36,531 nucleotides of DNA from Kiritimatiellia bacterium (GTDB lineage: Bacteria > Verrucomicrobiota > Kiritimatiellia > RFP12 > UBA1067), in assembly GCA_028686345.1 (NCBI GenBank), contig JAQUCE010000050.1, positions 1 through 36,531 on the forward strand, written 5' to 3'. Positions 1 through 7,986 of this stretch are shown piece by piece; within the stretch, counting starts at the first letter, position 1; each line of letters begins with the position of its first letter. A model generated the notes under the pieces. The model did not search any database, was not told where the DNA came from, and saw only the letters and a list, made by a program, of their open reading frames with translations. The position numbers were made by a program, and so were the translations under genes.

Positions 1-713
1 CGAAGACGGATGCGCGGGGTCGCTAATCGCTTGAAATACCCTTATCACAAGATCACTTTTGACAACAAGAATTGTATTTTTAGCACAAGACTCTGCGCTT
101 AAAATTTTTAGTGATTAACGACTCCACAACGTGGAGAAAAAATTTAAAGCGCAATATTCGCGGAGATTCGCGGGCAAAAAATTGGTTGCGGCTATGCTGC
201 GCTAGGCCCTTTGTGGTTAAAAATCAGCTACGCACCTCTTTCGTGCTTTTCGTGCTTTTCGTGGTTAAAAAAAAGGTACAGGAAAACAAACTAAGCTTTT
301 AGTCTTCATTCATAGTGGGCACTAACCACGCAACACGCGCGCGTAAAGTGCAAATATAAAACGAACTATTGTTCGGAAAATAAGGCAAAAAACACTAAGT
401 TTTTCACGTCTATGTCCAGTGGTCTGGATGTATAATGTTGATTGCATTCGGTAGCTGATAGCTGAAAATTCGGGTAAGCTACGAGCTACACATGCAGGCG
501 GGATTTGCCGACAGAAATTGGCTTGCGCAATAACCCTTGTGAACCAAGTGTTCTTTGTGGTTTCAAGAACAATGCAGCAATATCTTTTACCACCCATTGA
601 TTAAACCCATTCAAATTGGTTCTTTATAAAAACGCAATATAAAACTTGGGGAAAATAATTCGGGCTGATTTTCAACTACGCATGGCAGCGAATAAATTCG
701 TTAAACACCCATT
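1..713. other. Intergenic / no convincing gene
   Basis: I see no gene I can support here. Frame +1 is open from base 1 to a TAA at 100-102, so the first 100 bases could be the 3' end of a gene that starts outside the window, but the translation matches nothing I recognise. Two small ORFs (111-302 + and 322-597 -) are low-complexity or repeat-derived. The stretch contains a short tandem repeat (238-263) and phrases such as 'ttgtggtt' typical of degenerate dispersed intergenic repeats. Confidence 0.5.
238..263 (+). repeat. Short tandem repeat, 9-bp unit
   Basis: Three head-to-tail copies of cttttcgtg (the first copy lacks one t) at 238-245, 246-254 and 255-263, followed by gttaaaaa. A similar ttgtggttaaaaa phrase lies at 211-223. 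This explains the FVLFVLFV stretch of the small ORF on top of it, which is therefore not treated as a gene. Confidence 0.7.
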
Positions 714-1157
714 TTAGGGGTCAAAATACCGCTCTAAGGGCCAAAAAACAGCATTTTTTTGATGTAAGTTGTTTTCAGTTATGATTTTACAGAGGCTTAG
801 CGTCAAAACAGGCCATTCGATCCGGGCAGCTGTCTGTGCGAGTTGTTGCCAGCCTTCGCCCGACAGGGAGACGACAACCGGATAGAGCCCCCAGTTTTTA
901 GTGAGGCCAGGATAACGCGGGCTTTCACCTGAGTTGGGGATCATCGTCAGCTCCTCTTCGACAAAGTGTGTGCCTGGTGTCAGCCCCAGGTCTTGCTCCA
1001 TGGGGCGGGCGAGGGCGGTGTAAAGATCCTCAGCCAGACGAAATTTTGTTGGTGGAAAGGTTAACGTGCCGTTTTTTTTGACTAGCAGAAATTTAGGCAC
1101 GTCACCGGGCTCTTGACTTCTGAGCAGACAATAGAGGACAAGGTTTGAGTCAATCAT
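714..1157 (-). CDS. Degenerate Nudix-fold-like protein
   Basis: A 147-aa protein with no signal peptide. The layout resembles a Nudix domain: an opening strand SNLVLYCLLR, a strand ending in FLLVKKNGTLTFP, then a helix at the Nudix-box position. In the consensus G-x5-E-x7-R-E-U-x-E-E-x-G-U the box here reads T-x5-E-x7-R-P-M-E-Q-D-L-G-L. The first E, the R, the final G and the hydrophobic positions are kept, but the invariant G and the metal-binding E-x-x-E-E residues are replaced by T, P, Q and D. If the assignment is right, it is probably not an active pyrophosphohydrolase and may bind a nucleotide or protein instead. Start choice: the longer form begins with TTG at 1229 without a ribosome site, whereas the ATG at 1157 has AAGGAA about 8 nt upstream. 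It is divergent from the next gene. Assignment is by motif spacing only. Confidence 0.6.
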   Translation of the reverse strand: MIDSNLVLYCLLRSQEPGDVPKFLLVKKNGTLTFPPTKFRLAEDLYTALARPMEQDLGLTPGTHFVEEELTMIPNSGESPRYPGLTKNWGLYPVVVSLSGEGWQQLAQTAARIEWPVLTLSLCKIITENNLHQKNAVFWPLERYFDP

Positions 1158-1449
1158 CTGAATTTTTCCTTTTTCGAGATCGTACTGCGCTCGCGCAATC
1201 CTGCCAAGAACCCATGTGATATTCAACAAAGCCTTAGTTTTAGATTTTCTATATTGTGGGAATTAAATAATATCTAAAATAAAGCCGCCGTGCAAGCGGC
1301 AAGGTGCTGAAAATCAATTATAATCAGCTCCGCAATCAGCATACTCTTGATTTTTCCGCATACCTGACGCATAATACTGAACTGATGTAACGGTTTTGAT
1401 GATGCAACTGCGGTTTATTGAATTATATCCGCAACAATTAGGGAGTAAT

Positions 1450-2718
1450 ATGACCAGCAAAACAACCCGCCGTAATCTCTTAAAGATTGCCGGTAGTACC
1501 GCAGCCGCGTATGCGGCGCCCTTCTCTGTCTCAGCCGCCACCCGGCGTCGCTCAATCGGTGCCAACGACCGCATCCGCATCGGTGTCATCGGTTGCGGTG
1601 ACCGCGGACGTAACGCCCACATGAAAGGACTTTACGCACACGTCAAAGAAACCAACTTTGAGGTCGTGGCGCTCGCTGACCCATGGCGCCTGGCCCGCGA
1701 ACAGGCCAACAGCATGGTCAAGGAGTGGTTTGGACGGGACGCGCAACAATTTGTCTCCTACCGCCAACTGCTGGAACTCAAAGAGATTGATGCTGTCACC
1801 ATCGCCTCCTGCGACCTTCATCACACCACACACCTCGAAGCCGCGGCAAAGGCGGGCATGCACGCCTATTGCGAAAAGCCTCTGGCAGTCGAACTCCCGG
1901 AGCTCATCCGCGCAGTCGATGCCGTTAAAGCGGCGGGCACGATCGTTCAAATCGGTACTCAGATCCGCAGCCTGCCTTCAATGGTCGGCGCGCGCGACCT
2001 CTTTCGCACAGGCGTTTTCGGGAATCTCTCCCGTGTTGAGGAGTGCCGGAATCAGGAGCGCCCCTACTGGTACGGCTACCTTAAAGAGAACGTCAAGGAA
2101 GAGGACGTGGATTGGAAGGAGTTCCTGCACGGTCTACCCATGCGCCCCTTCCGTTCTGACATCTACTCAGGGTGGTACGGCCACTACGAGTTTTCACGCG
2201 GGCCGATCCCCAACCTCGGCGCCCACTATATTGATCTCGTCCACTTCATCACCGGCGCGACCTTCCCAACCTCTTGCGTCTGCCTTGGCACCCTCAGCCC
2301 AACCTGGAAGGACGAGCACAACTTCACCAACCCGACCTGCATCCAGGCCACCTGGATCTATCCAGGCGATTTTGTTGTCAGCTCGTCCAACAACCTCGCC
2401 AACAGCGCCGGCAGCACCCGGAAGATATACGGCGATAAGGGTTCGCTCGACTTCTCCAACTGGAGCAAGCCGACCTATGACTGTGAAGGCGCCCCGCGTC
2501 GGGACGGCTCCATACGCGGCAAAAATGAAGTCACTCCCGCAGAACATCCGGATCACTATCTCGACTGGCTCCAGTGTCTGCGCAGCGGCAAAACGCCCAA
2601 CGCCTCCATCGACGCCGGCTACCAGCACGCGGTAGCTACTATCATGGCCATGAAATCCTATGAGAGCGGACGCAAGAGCCTCTACGACCCAGTCAAGCGC
2701 AAGATCACCTATGCGTGA
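1450..2718 (+). CDS. Tat-exported Gfo/Idh/MocA family oxidoreductase
   Basis: A 422-aa NAD(P)-dependent sugar-type oxidoreductase. The start is the ATG at 1450, with GGGAG five bases upstream; an upstream in-frame ATG (1396) would bury the signal. Residues 6-30 form a twin-arginine signal (TRRNLLK followed by an Ala-rich hydrophobic stretch), so it should be exported folded with its cofactor. The Rossmann motif GVIGCGDRGR covers residues 45-54, and the family motif CEKPLA with the catalytic-type Lys is at 141-146. The C-terminal alpha/beta domain carries NLGAHYIDL, matching the conserved His/Asp region. Exported members are common in Bacteroidetes and PVC polysaccharide degraders; some belong to GH109, but I cannot assign that subgroup or the substrate. 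It converges with the GH16 gene, leaving 6 bp between the stops. Confidence 0.93.
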   Translation: MTSKTTRRNLLKIAGSTAAAYAAPFSVSAATRRRSIGANDRIRIGVIGCGDRGRNAHMKGLYAHVKETNFEVVALADPWRLAREQANSMVKEWFGRDAQQFVSYRQLLELKEIDAVTIASCDLHHTTHLEAAAKAGMHAYCEKPLAVELPELIRAVDAVKAAGTIVQIGTQIRSLPSMVGARDLFRTGVFGNLSRVEECRNQERPYWYGYLKENVKEEDVDWKEFLHGLPMRPFRSDIYSGWYGHYEFSRGPIPNLGAHYIDLVHFITGATFPTSCVCLGTLSPTWKDEHNFTNPTCIQATWIYPGDFVVSSSNNLANSAGSTRKIYGDKGSLDFSNWSKPTYDCEGAPRRDGSIRGKNEVTPAEHPDHYLDWLQCLRSGKTPNASIDAGYQHAVATIMAMKSYESGRKSLYDPVKRKITYA

Positions 2719-2724
2719 GCCTAT

Positions 2725-4707
2725 CTAAAACTGGCTTTTAGGTGCGCCGCTGTTGGGCTTGGGGCCGTCTTCAGGCGATGCAAGGTCTGAGCGCTGCCAA
2801 ACGCGGATATAGTCAATGACAAAATCGGCCGGGAGTTGCGTGGGGTCGAGCGGGGTATTTGCCCAGCCGCCCGAGACCATGTAGAGAATCGGATAGGACT
2901 GTACGCTGCCGATACGCTCGCTCTCCCAGCGTCCGATCTCTTTCCCGTTTCCATAGTAGACGGCGCAACCCGGTGTCCAGAGCATCCCGATGGTGATAAA
3001 ACCCTCGGTGTCGGCTGGCACATAGGCATTGCTGGTGCCAACCGCCTTGTGCTCCTTGCCATAGCCATCCCAGTGAAATGCCATGTTAAAGCGGTACGGT
3101 CCCCAGCCAGACAAGTGCTCCATGATGTCGAATTCCATGCCGTCGTTGCCGGTGCCGGCGCGCTTCCATTGCGGATTGACAGTTGGATCAGGGTCGCCCC
3201 CGCGGTCCGGCATCATCCAGAATGCGGGCCAGAGGCCATGTGCTGTCGGCAGCTTCATGCGCGCTTCGAAGTAGCCGTAGCGCTGCGTCCATTTCCCATA
3301 GGTGTCCGCGAATCCACAGGCAAAGTCGGTCTTGGCGACCGCGCTTTTATCCTCGGGATCATCATTGTGAAACCCGCTCTTTTTTTCATATCGCAGCACC
3401 AGTTTACCCTCTTTAACCAGGGTGTTATCCCGAGAGAAATGCGTGCGTTTATCCCAGAAGTTGCTGGTATAGATGTTCCAGGTGCTCAGATTGATGGCGT
3501 TGCCGTCGAAGTTATCCTCTAACGTCAGCTTCCAGTCACCATCAACGGGCGGTCGTTTACCAACCCAAGGCGGCAGGATTGCGGGTGTTGCCGTGGCGCT
3601 GATACCCGCAATTTCCATACGGGCGGCAGCGGCGGCTGCTTCGACCAGAATGGTGATGCCATTGGCGCGGTTGCTCTCAAAGAGCGTACCCGTGCCTTTG
3701 ATACCGCCGCTGTGTCCAGGTTTGGGGTCGGGAACACCCACCCACGGGCTCGTCGGCACAAAGCTCGCGGTGAGAGTAATCTCGGTGCCGGGGGCGATCG
3801 GTGACACTGAGGCTACTGTTTCGGTGGCACCGCTGCGGCTTTCAACGCGCAGGCTCGGCAGGATGGCAACACCTCCGAGATTGCGTAGTGTGACCTTGAC
3901 CTCGTGCTGCAGACCCAGGTCCCAGACACCCATGCCAGGCTTAAGAGTCAAGGAGCCTTGCTTGCCAGCATCAATATCGAGGATCAAGGTCTTGCTCTTG
4001 CTCCAGTCGGCGCGCGCGCCACCCTTGACTTCAAACTTAGCCGCGTTTACAAGCTGGGCCCCTGCTCCGAGGATCAAGCCGCCCTGTGGACGCTCCACAA
4101 CAGCATTGGGATCAACAGGCGGCTTATCGCCCGCTGCACCGCTTGCCTGAAGCTCCTCAATCCGGAATGACCGTTCCTTAGCTGACTTGCCCACAAAGAT
4201 CAGCACGCGGTTGACGGCATCTGATTTGAGCTTGTAGCCAGGTTTGTAGCCATAATGATAGCCGAAGATCACCTTCAGCTCCCCGGTCTCACCGGGTTTG
4301 AGAGAAACCGACTCCGTGTTCCAGGGATCGTCTTTCCAGTCACCCACGTTATCAACACGCAGGCTGACTGAGAGCTTCTCGGCACCAGTATTGGTGACCC
4401 TGGCCTGGACATTGCCCCACGGGGCGAGATCCCACACCTCGCCTTTTGACGGCGCAACCGCAAACCCTGGATACCCCTCACTGCTCCCCGCGACCACAAC
4501 ATCAATGCCGCCGTTGCGCGGTGTGGCCGTGACACTCGCATGCGCGTCAACGATTTTTCCAGCGGAGTGTGCCGGATTGACATCAAAGAGAAACTTCGGG
4601 GCAGCGGCTGGCGCATTCTGCGCAATCGCAGAGGCGCCAGCCAACAGAGAGATGATCAGGAGTGCCGAAAAAGCAGAGCGCCAGGATTGGTGTAACTGAA
4701 AGTGCAT
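2725..4707 (-). CDS. Secreted GH16 family glycoside hydrolase with two beta-sandwich modules
   Basis: A 660-aa endo-acting beta-glycanase candidate. The N-terminus has a Sec signal peptide with a hydrophobic core ending near ASAIA-QN. Residues about 40-190 and 220-360 look like two copies of a carbohydrate-binding-like beta sandwich: both contain VWDL, then V..TN.G, a LRV strand and a P-G-E/T turn. Such modules precede the catalytic domain in several agarase-type enzymes. The GH16 domain is at about 390-640, with the catalytic motif EFDIME: nucleophile Glu525, Asp527, acid/base Glu530. It ends in the family-typical DYIRVWQ strand. Possible substrates are laminarin, agar/porphyran or another galactan; the sequence alone does not decide. 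The ATG at 4707 has AAGG 6 nt upstream. It lies 64 bp downstream of the surface-protein gene on the same strand, so they are probably cotranscribed. Confidence 0.92.
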   Translation of the reverse strand: MHFQLHQSWRSAFSALLIISLLAGASAIAQNAPAAAPKFLFDVNPAHSAGKIVDAHASVTATPRNGGIDVVVAGSSEGYPGFAVAPSKGEVWDLAPWGNVQARVTNTGAEKLSVSLRVDNVGDWKDDPWNTESVSLKPGETGELKVIFGYHYGYKPGYKLKSDAVNRVLIFVGKSAKERSFRIEELQASGAAGDKPPVDPNAVVERPQGGLILGAGAQLVNAAKFEVKGGARADWSKSKTLILDIDAGKQGSLTLKPGMGVWDLGLQHEVKVTLRNLGGVAILPSLRVESRSGATETVASVSPIAPGTEITLTASFVPTSPWVGVPDPKPGHSGGIKGTGTLFESNRANGITILVEAAAAAARMEIAGISATATPAILPPWVGKRPPVDGDWKLTLEDNFDGNAINLSTWNIYTSNFWDKRTHFSRDNTLVKEGKLVLRYEKKSGFHNDDPEDKSAVAKTDFACGFADTYGKWTQRYGYFEARMKLPTAHGLWPAFWMMPDRGGDPDPTVNPQWKRAGTGNDGMEFDIMEHLSGWGPYRFNMAFHWDGYGKEHKAVGTSNAYVPADTEGFITIGMLWTPGCAVYYGNGKEIGRWESERIGSVQSYPILYMVSGGWANTPLDPTQLPADFVIDYIRVWQRSDLASPEDGPKPNSGAPKSQF

Positions 4708-4771
4708 AAGTGACCTTGGATTTGTTGGTTTGTTGTTTGTGTTGTGTGTTGCTGTTAACTTGATTGATCCG
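4708..4771 (-). other. CA-rich leader between surface-protein gene and GH16 gene
   Basis: On the coding (minus) strand this spacer is a run of ACA/CAA-type triplets almost free of G until the AAGG ribosome site. It has no hairpin that could terminate transcription. It therefore looks like an unstructured leader that leaves GH16 in one transcript with the upstream gene. Confidence 0.4.
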
Positions 4772-6602
4772 CTACTCCAAAATTATTACCGTGCCAGCAC
4801 TCTTGCGGGGTCTCAAATAAAGGGCGCTGCCCTCAATCTTAAGCATGTAGTCCTCAGCTCCGGCTCCAACCTCAAAGTCTGTCAGCGCAGGTGCTCCGGA
4901 TGCAGAACCACTCCAATCCAGTATGGGGTACTTGGAGAGGGTAGGGTCAGCAAGAATATCGACATCGACCGTGACCGGAGATGTGACCGCAAGGGTGCCG
5001 CCGGCAACCAGCACGCAATCGGCGGAAGCGCCTTCTACCTGAATAAGCAACTTGCTTCCGGAGTCAAGCGTCAGCCCGCTGTTGAGTGTCAGTGTTCCAG
5101 CTCCATCCACCTCACCACCTGTCAGGGCAGCCCCGGATTCCACGCTCACGGCACCCAGCACGGTTGCCGTTCCCCCAAGCACTCCGCGCGCGACCGTTGC
5201 CCCGGCAGTGCTGAGAGCTGTGGGCGAAGCGGCGATCAGCGTGCCGTTGCTCACAATGGTGCCGCCCTTATAGGTGTTATCCCCGCTCAGGCGCGCCACG
5301 CCTTCGCCCAGCATAAAGACTTTGCCATTACGCACTGCGCCGCTCGTTCCAATCTTGCCGAGTGTGTTGGTGATGTTGCCGGTGAAATTTACCACGGCAT
5401 CCGCGCCGGCAACAATGTAAAGATGGGGGTTATCGCCATTGTATGCGGATCCAGCGCCGACGCGTATATTGCCGGAGAAGGTGGATGTCCCGACCTGTCC
5501 GGCAGTTGCACCGAGTTGCTTGAATGGTTTGTGGGTACCGAGATCGAATGATTGACCGACAATGTAGGGCCCATCGCTCAGCACAGAGGTTTTCTGAGCG
5601 GAACTTCCGCCGCCGTTACCGCTTTGCTCACCCATGATGACAGCACTGGCAGAGAGCCCAAGGCAGCCGGGAGCCCCCAGCGGTGAGTCTGCCTGGAGCA
5701 CCAAAGTGTTGCCGTCCTTGATGGTCGTGCTCCCTGTGTAGTCATTTGTGGGGTTGGTTAAAGTCAACACACGGGAGGTGCCGTTGTGCGTGTAGTTCAC
5801 CCGGAAGTTGCCTGACAGATACGTGCCTATGGTCTGGTTGCCCTGGAACTCGCAAGTGAGCACGACGTCGGTTGCTTCGTTGTTGACCACTCGACTTTGC
5901 GTTGTCCCGCTCAGGGACAACGTTTTTATGCTGTTCCCGTTCATGTCATACGTGCCCTTGGTTAAGGTCAGAGGGATTGCATCCACCCCCCCGCACCCAT
6001 TGATGGCACGGACCGTGCCTCCGTTGATGATCAGGGCATTCACTTTACTGGTTCCGGTGTTGAGTTCGAGAGTTCCATCGCCCTCCTTGCGGGTCGCTCC
6101 GCCTCCGCTGCCGTAGCGCGCGATTGCGCCGTCGACACGCAACGTGCCTCCCTCGGCAATCACCCAGCAGGTGGCGGTCTGGTCAGTTGTGCCGACGCGG
6201 AGAGTACCGGCTATCGTACTTGTGCCGCTAGCGTAGGTGGTTGTCACCGATATTATGAGGCCCAACGCTCAACTTGTACGCGCCGGTTGTCAAGGTCCAG
6301 CCAGCACCCTCAATCACCACTCCGCGCAGTGCCTGATCACCGGTCAGGGCGGGCTGGTTGGCGGTAACGGCGGCGGGAAGCACAACGATATCCCCGGTCG
6401 CACTGTCCTCGTTCGCCGGAGGTGTCGCAGGAACAACCCCATCGACCAGCCAGTTGGCGGCATTAGAAAAATCCGTACTGACCGCGCCGGTCCAAAGATA
6501 ATCCGAAGCGTGAATCGCTCCGGCGCAAACCAGCAGTGCTGTAAAAGCACTCCTCTGCATTATAGACTTAATGTTCCTGGATAGTTTTATGCGCATGTTC
6601 AT
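4772..6602 (-). pseudogene. Autotransporter-associated beta-strand repeat surface protein, interrupted by a 1-nt frameshift
   Basis: Two overlapping frames on the minus strand make one protein of about 609 aa. The first (6602-6228) gives a start with GAGGAG 6 nt upstream, a Sec signal peptide (cleavage after AIHA), and the typical opening YLWTGAVSTDFSNAANW. The second (to 4772) continues with PATR-type beta-strand repeats such as ARLSGDNTYKGGTIVSNGTL. The join is at CCC 6261-6263 (GGG on the coding strand): removing one G gives an uninterrupted KLSVGLIISVTTT. Without it the first frame stops at 124 aa. The C-terminus shows a G-rich solenoid and ends AGTVIILE, with no autotransporter barrel. 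It may be a recent lesion, a phase-variable tract or an assembly error. The role is inferred: secreted or surface adhesin or substrate binder, with GH16 directly downstream. Confidence 0.8.
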
Positions 6603-6660
6603 CTTTAACTCCTCTTGAATGATTACGATTCATATCCATAGGCTAGCCTTTTAAATCACC

Positions 6661-6674
6661 TATCATCTATGATA
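6661..6674. promoter_or_regulatory. Candidate operator (inverted repeat) in a divergent promoter region
   Basis: TATCAT-ct-ATGATA is a perfect 6-bp inverted repeat located midway between the divergent starts at 6602 and 6822. It is followed by GATAATGATT, which resembles half of a Fur-type site. No regulator gene is adjacent, so the partner is unknown. Confidence 0.3.
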
Positions 6675-6682
6675 ATGATTAA

Positions 6683-6710
6683 TTTTTACAGAAAGCGAAA
6701 AGCAAGTCAA
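6683..6710 (-). promoter_or_regulatory. Possible promoter for the beta-strand repeat gene
   Basis: On the minus strand, TTGACT (6710-6705) is followed after 16 nt by TAAAAA (6688-6683). The -35 is good and the -10 weak. It would give a leader of about 70 nt before the ATG at 6602, spanning the inverted repeat at 6661-6674. Confidence 0.3.
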
Positions 6711-6783
6711 GCCTTGATCACATTTAACCTAAAAAGAGGCGGTTTTATCGTTTAATAGGGCTTTTTGTTTTGCCAAAATCATG

Positions 6784-6789
6784 TATAAT
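6784..6789 (+). promoter_or_regulatory. -10 element of the aldolase-rhaA operon
   Basis: A perfect TATAAT, preceded at 16 nt by a weak TTTTTG (6762-6767). It would start transcription around 6796, giving a leader of about 26 nt that holds the GGAGAG ribosome site of the aldolase gene. Confidence 0.5.
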
Positions 6790-6821
6790 TGTCTCCACAG
6801 TTTAATTAAAGGAGAGATCAA

Positions 6822-7886
6822 TTGAAAATTTTGGATATCATAACAGAGCTGTCGCATGAGTTTGGCACCTCTGATTATGTACTTGGCGGCGGGGGCAACA
6901 CCTCCTGCAAGGATGAGCAAACTCTCTGGGTGAAGCCGTCCGGCACAACGTTGGCTGGACTGGCACCGGAGAAATTCGTGGCAATTGACCGCGCAAAAAT
7001 GGCTCGACTCTATGACATCGCAGCCCCGGAGGCGGCCTCTGAGCGCGAGGCACTGGTGAAAAGCGTGATGGCTGAGGCCACGCTGGCGTCAACGCCCGGG
7101 CGTGCGTCGGTCGAGGCACCGCTGCATGAGACATTAAATGCGCGTTACGTTGTGCACACGCACCCCGCGCTGGTCAATGGCATGACCTGTTCTAAAAACG
7201 GCAAAGCCGTTTGCGCCGAGCTTTTTCCCGAAGCCTTGTGGCTGGATTACATTGACCCCGGCTACACGCTGTGCATGGTCGTGCGCCGGGAGATCAAAGC
7301 CTATCAAGAGCAACATGGCTTTGAGCCTGAGCTGATCTTCCTGAAAAATCACGGTGTCTTTGTTTCAGCTGACACCCCGGAGAAGATCAGAGAGCTCTAC
7401 GCGCGGGTAATGGGCAAACTGCGCGCGCGTTACAGCGAGCTGGGAGTTGAGACAAAGCTGGAGCTTTCACCCCTGGCCACCAAGTCGTCTTTGAGTTATG
7501 ATTTCAATCTGATCAGGCAGGTGATGGACAATCAGGAGCTTAAAATTGCCGTCTCAGGGGGCTTTGAGGTTGCCCCCGGCCCGATCTCGCCTGATCATCT
7601 GGTCTATGCCAAAGCTTTTCCCTATCTTGGGGTGCCAACCGCGGCCGGCGTAGCGCAGTTTATTAAGCAACACGGCTATCCGCCCCATGTTTTCCGCTTC
7701 AATCAATCGGTTTTCGGAGTCTCGGAGAGTGAAAACGGGGCTCAGCTCGCGCTTGAGCTGGCCAAGGATGGCGCAATCGTGGAGCGGTTGGCCGCCGCTT
7801 TCGGGGGAGTTGATTATATGAGCGACAGCGCCCGTGAGTTTATTGAAAACTGGGAGGTTGAGTCCTATCGGAAAAAACAGATTTAA
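6822..7886 (+). CDS. Class II aldolase (RhaD-type sugar-phosphate aldolase candidate)
   Basis: A 354-aa cytoplasmic zinc aldolase. It begins with TTG at 6822: GGAGAG lies 5 nt upstream, and there is no early ATG. Family motifs are visible: GGGGNTSCK (residues 22-30), which binds the phosphate; SVEAPLHE with Glu98 and His102; the zinc-binding HTHP with His112 and His114; and KNHGVFV with the third zinc ligand His177. RhaD of enteric bacteria is about 275 aa; this longer form resembles the aldolase half of the bifunctional aldolase/dehydrogenase proteins of rhamnose catabolism, without the dehydrogenase half. Because L-rhamnose isomerase is next, the best guess is cleavage of L-rhamnulose 1-phosphate to dihydroxyacetone phosphate and L-lactaldehyde. 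L-fuculose-1-phosphate or another ketose phosphate is possible. It is the first gene of the + strand run. Confidence 0.85.
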   Translation: MKILDIITELSHEFGTSDYVLGGGGNTSCKDEQTLWVKPSGTTLAGLAPEKFVAIDRAKMARLYDIAAPEAASEREALVKSVMAEATLASTPGRASVEAPLHETLNARYVVHTHPALVNGMTCSKNGKAVCAELFPEALWLDYIDPGYTLCMVVRREIKAYQEQHGFEPELIFLKNHGVFVSADTPEKIRELYARVMGKLRARYSELGVETKLELSPLATKSSLSYDFNLIRQVMDNQELKIAVSGGFEVAPGPISPDHLVYAKAFPYLGVPTAAGVAQFIKQHGYPPHVFRFNQSVFGVSESENGAQLALELAKDGAIVERLAAAFGGVDYMSDSAREFIENWEVESYRKKQI

Positions 7887-7986
7887 GCAGACAGCGGCCA
7901 AGGGTTGACGGCCCCCTGTTATTTGGCACAAGATTTTCAGCCATAATCTATAAATCACAAAAACTGAAAAAGAAAGGTTACATACC

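Noticed and set aside
111-302. 63-aa ORF on the + strand
   Set aside because: Its sequence comes from a 9-bp tandem repeat and dispersed repeat phrases; no ribosome site and no family resemblance.
322-597. 91-aa ORF on the - strand
   Set aside because: No ribosome site or recognisable motif; it includes repeat-like sequence such as ACAAAGAACACTTGG. Kept as intergenic.
1658-2635. 325-aa ORF in another frame of the oxidoreductase gene
   Set aside because: A Ser/Arg/Pro-rich shadow of the Gfo/Idh/MocA gene, which has clear motifs in its own frame.
7887-7986. Internal promoter in front of rhaA (TTGACG at 7905)
   Set aside because: No -10 box at a workable distance from it; readthrough from the aldolase gene is simpler.
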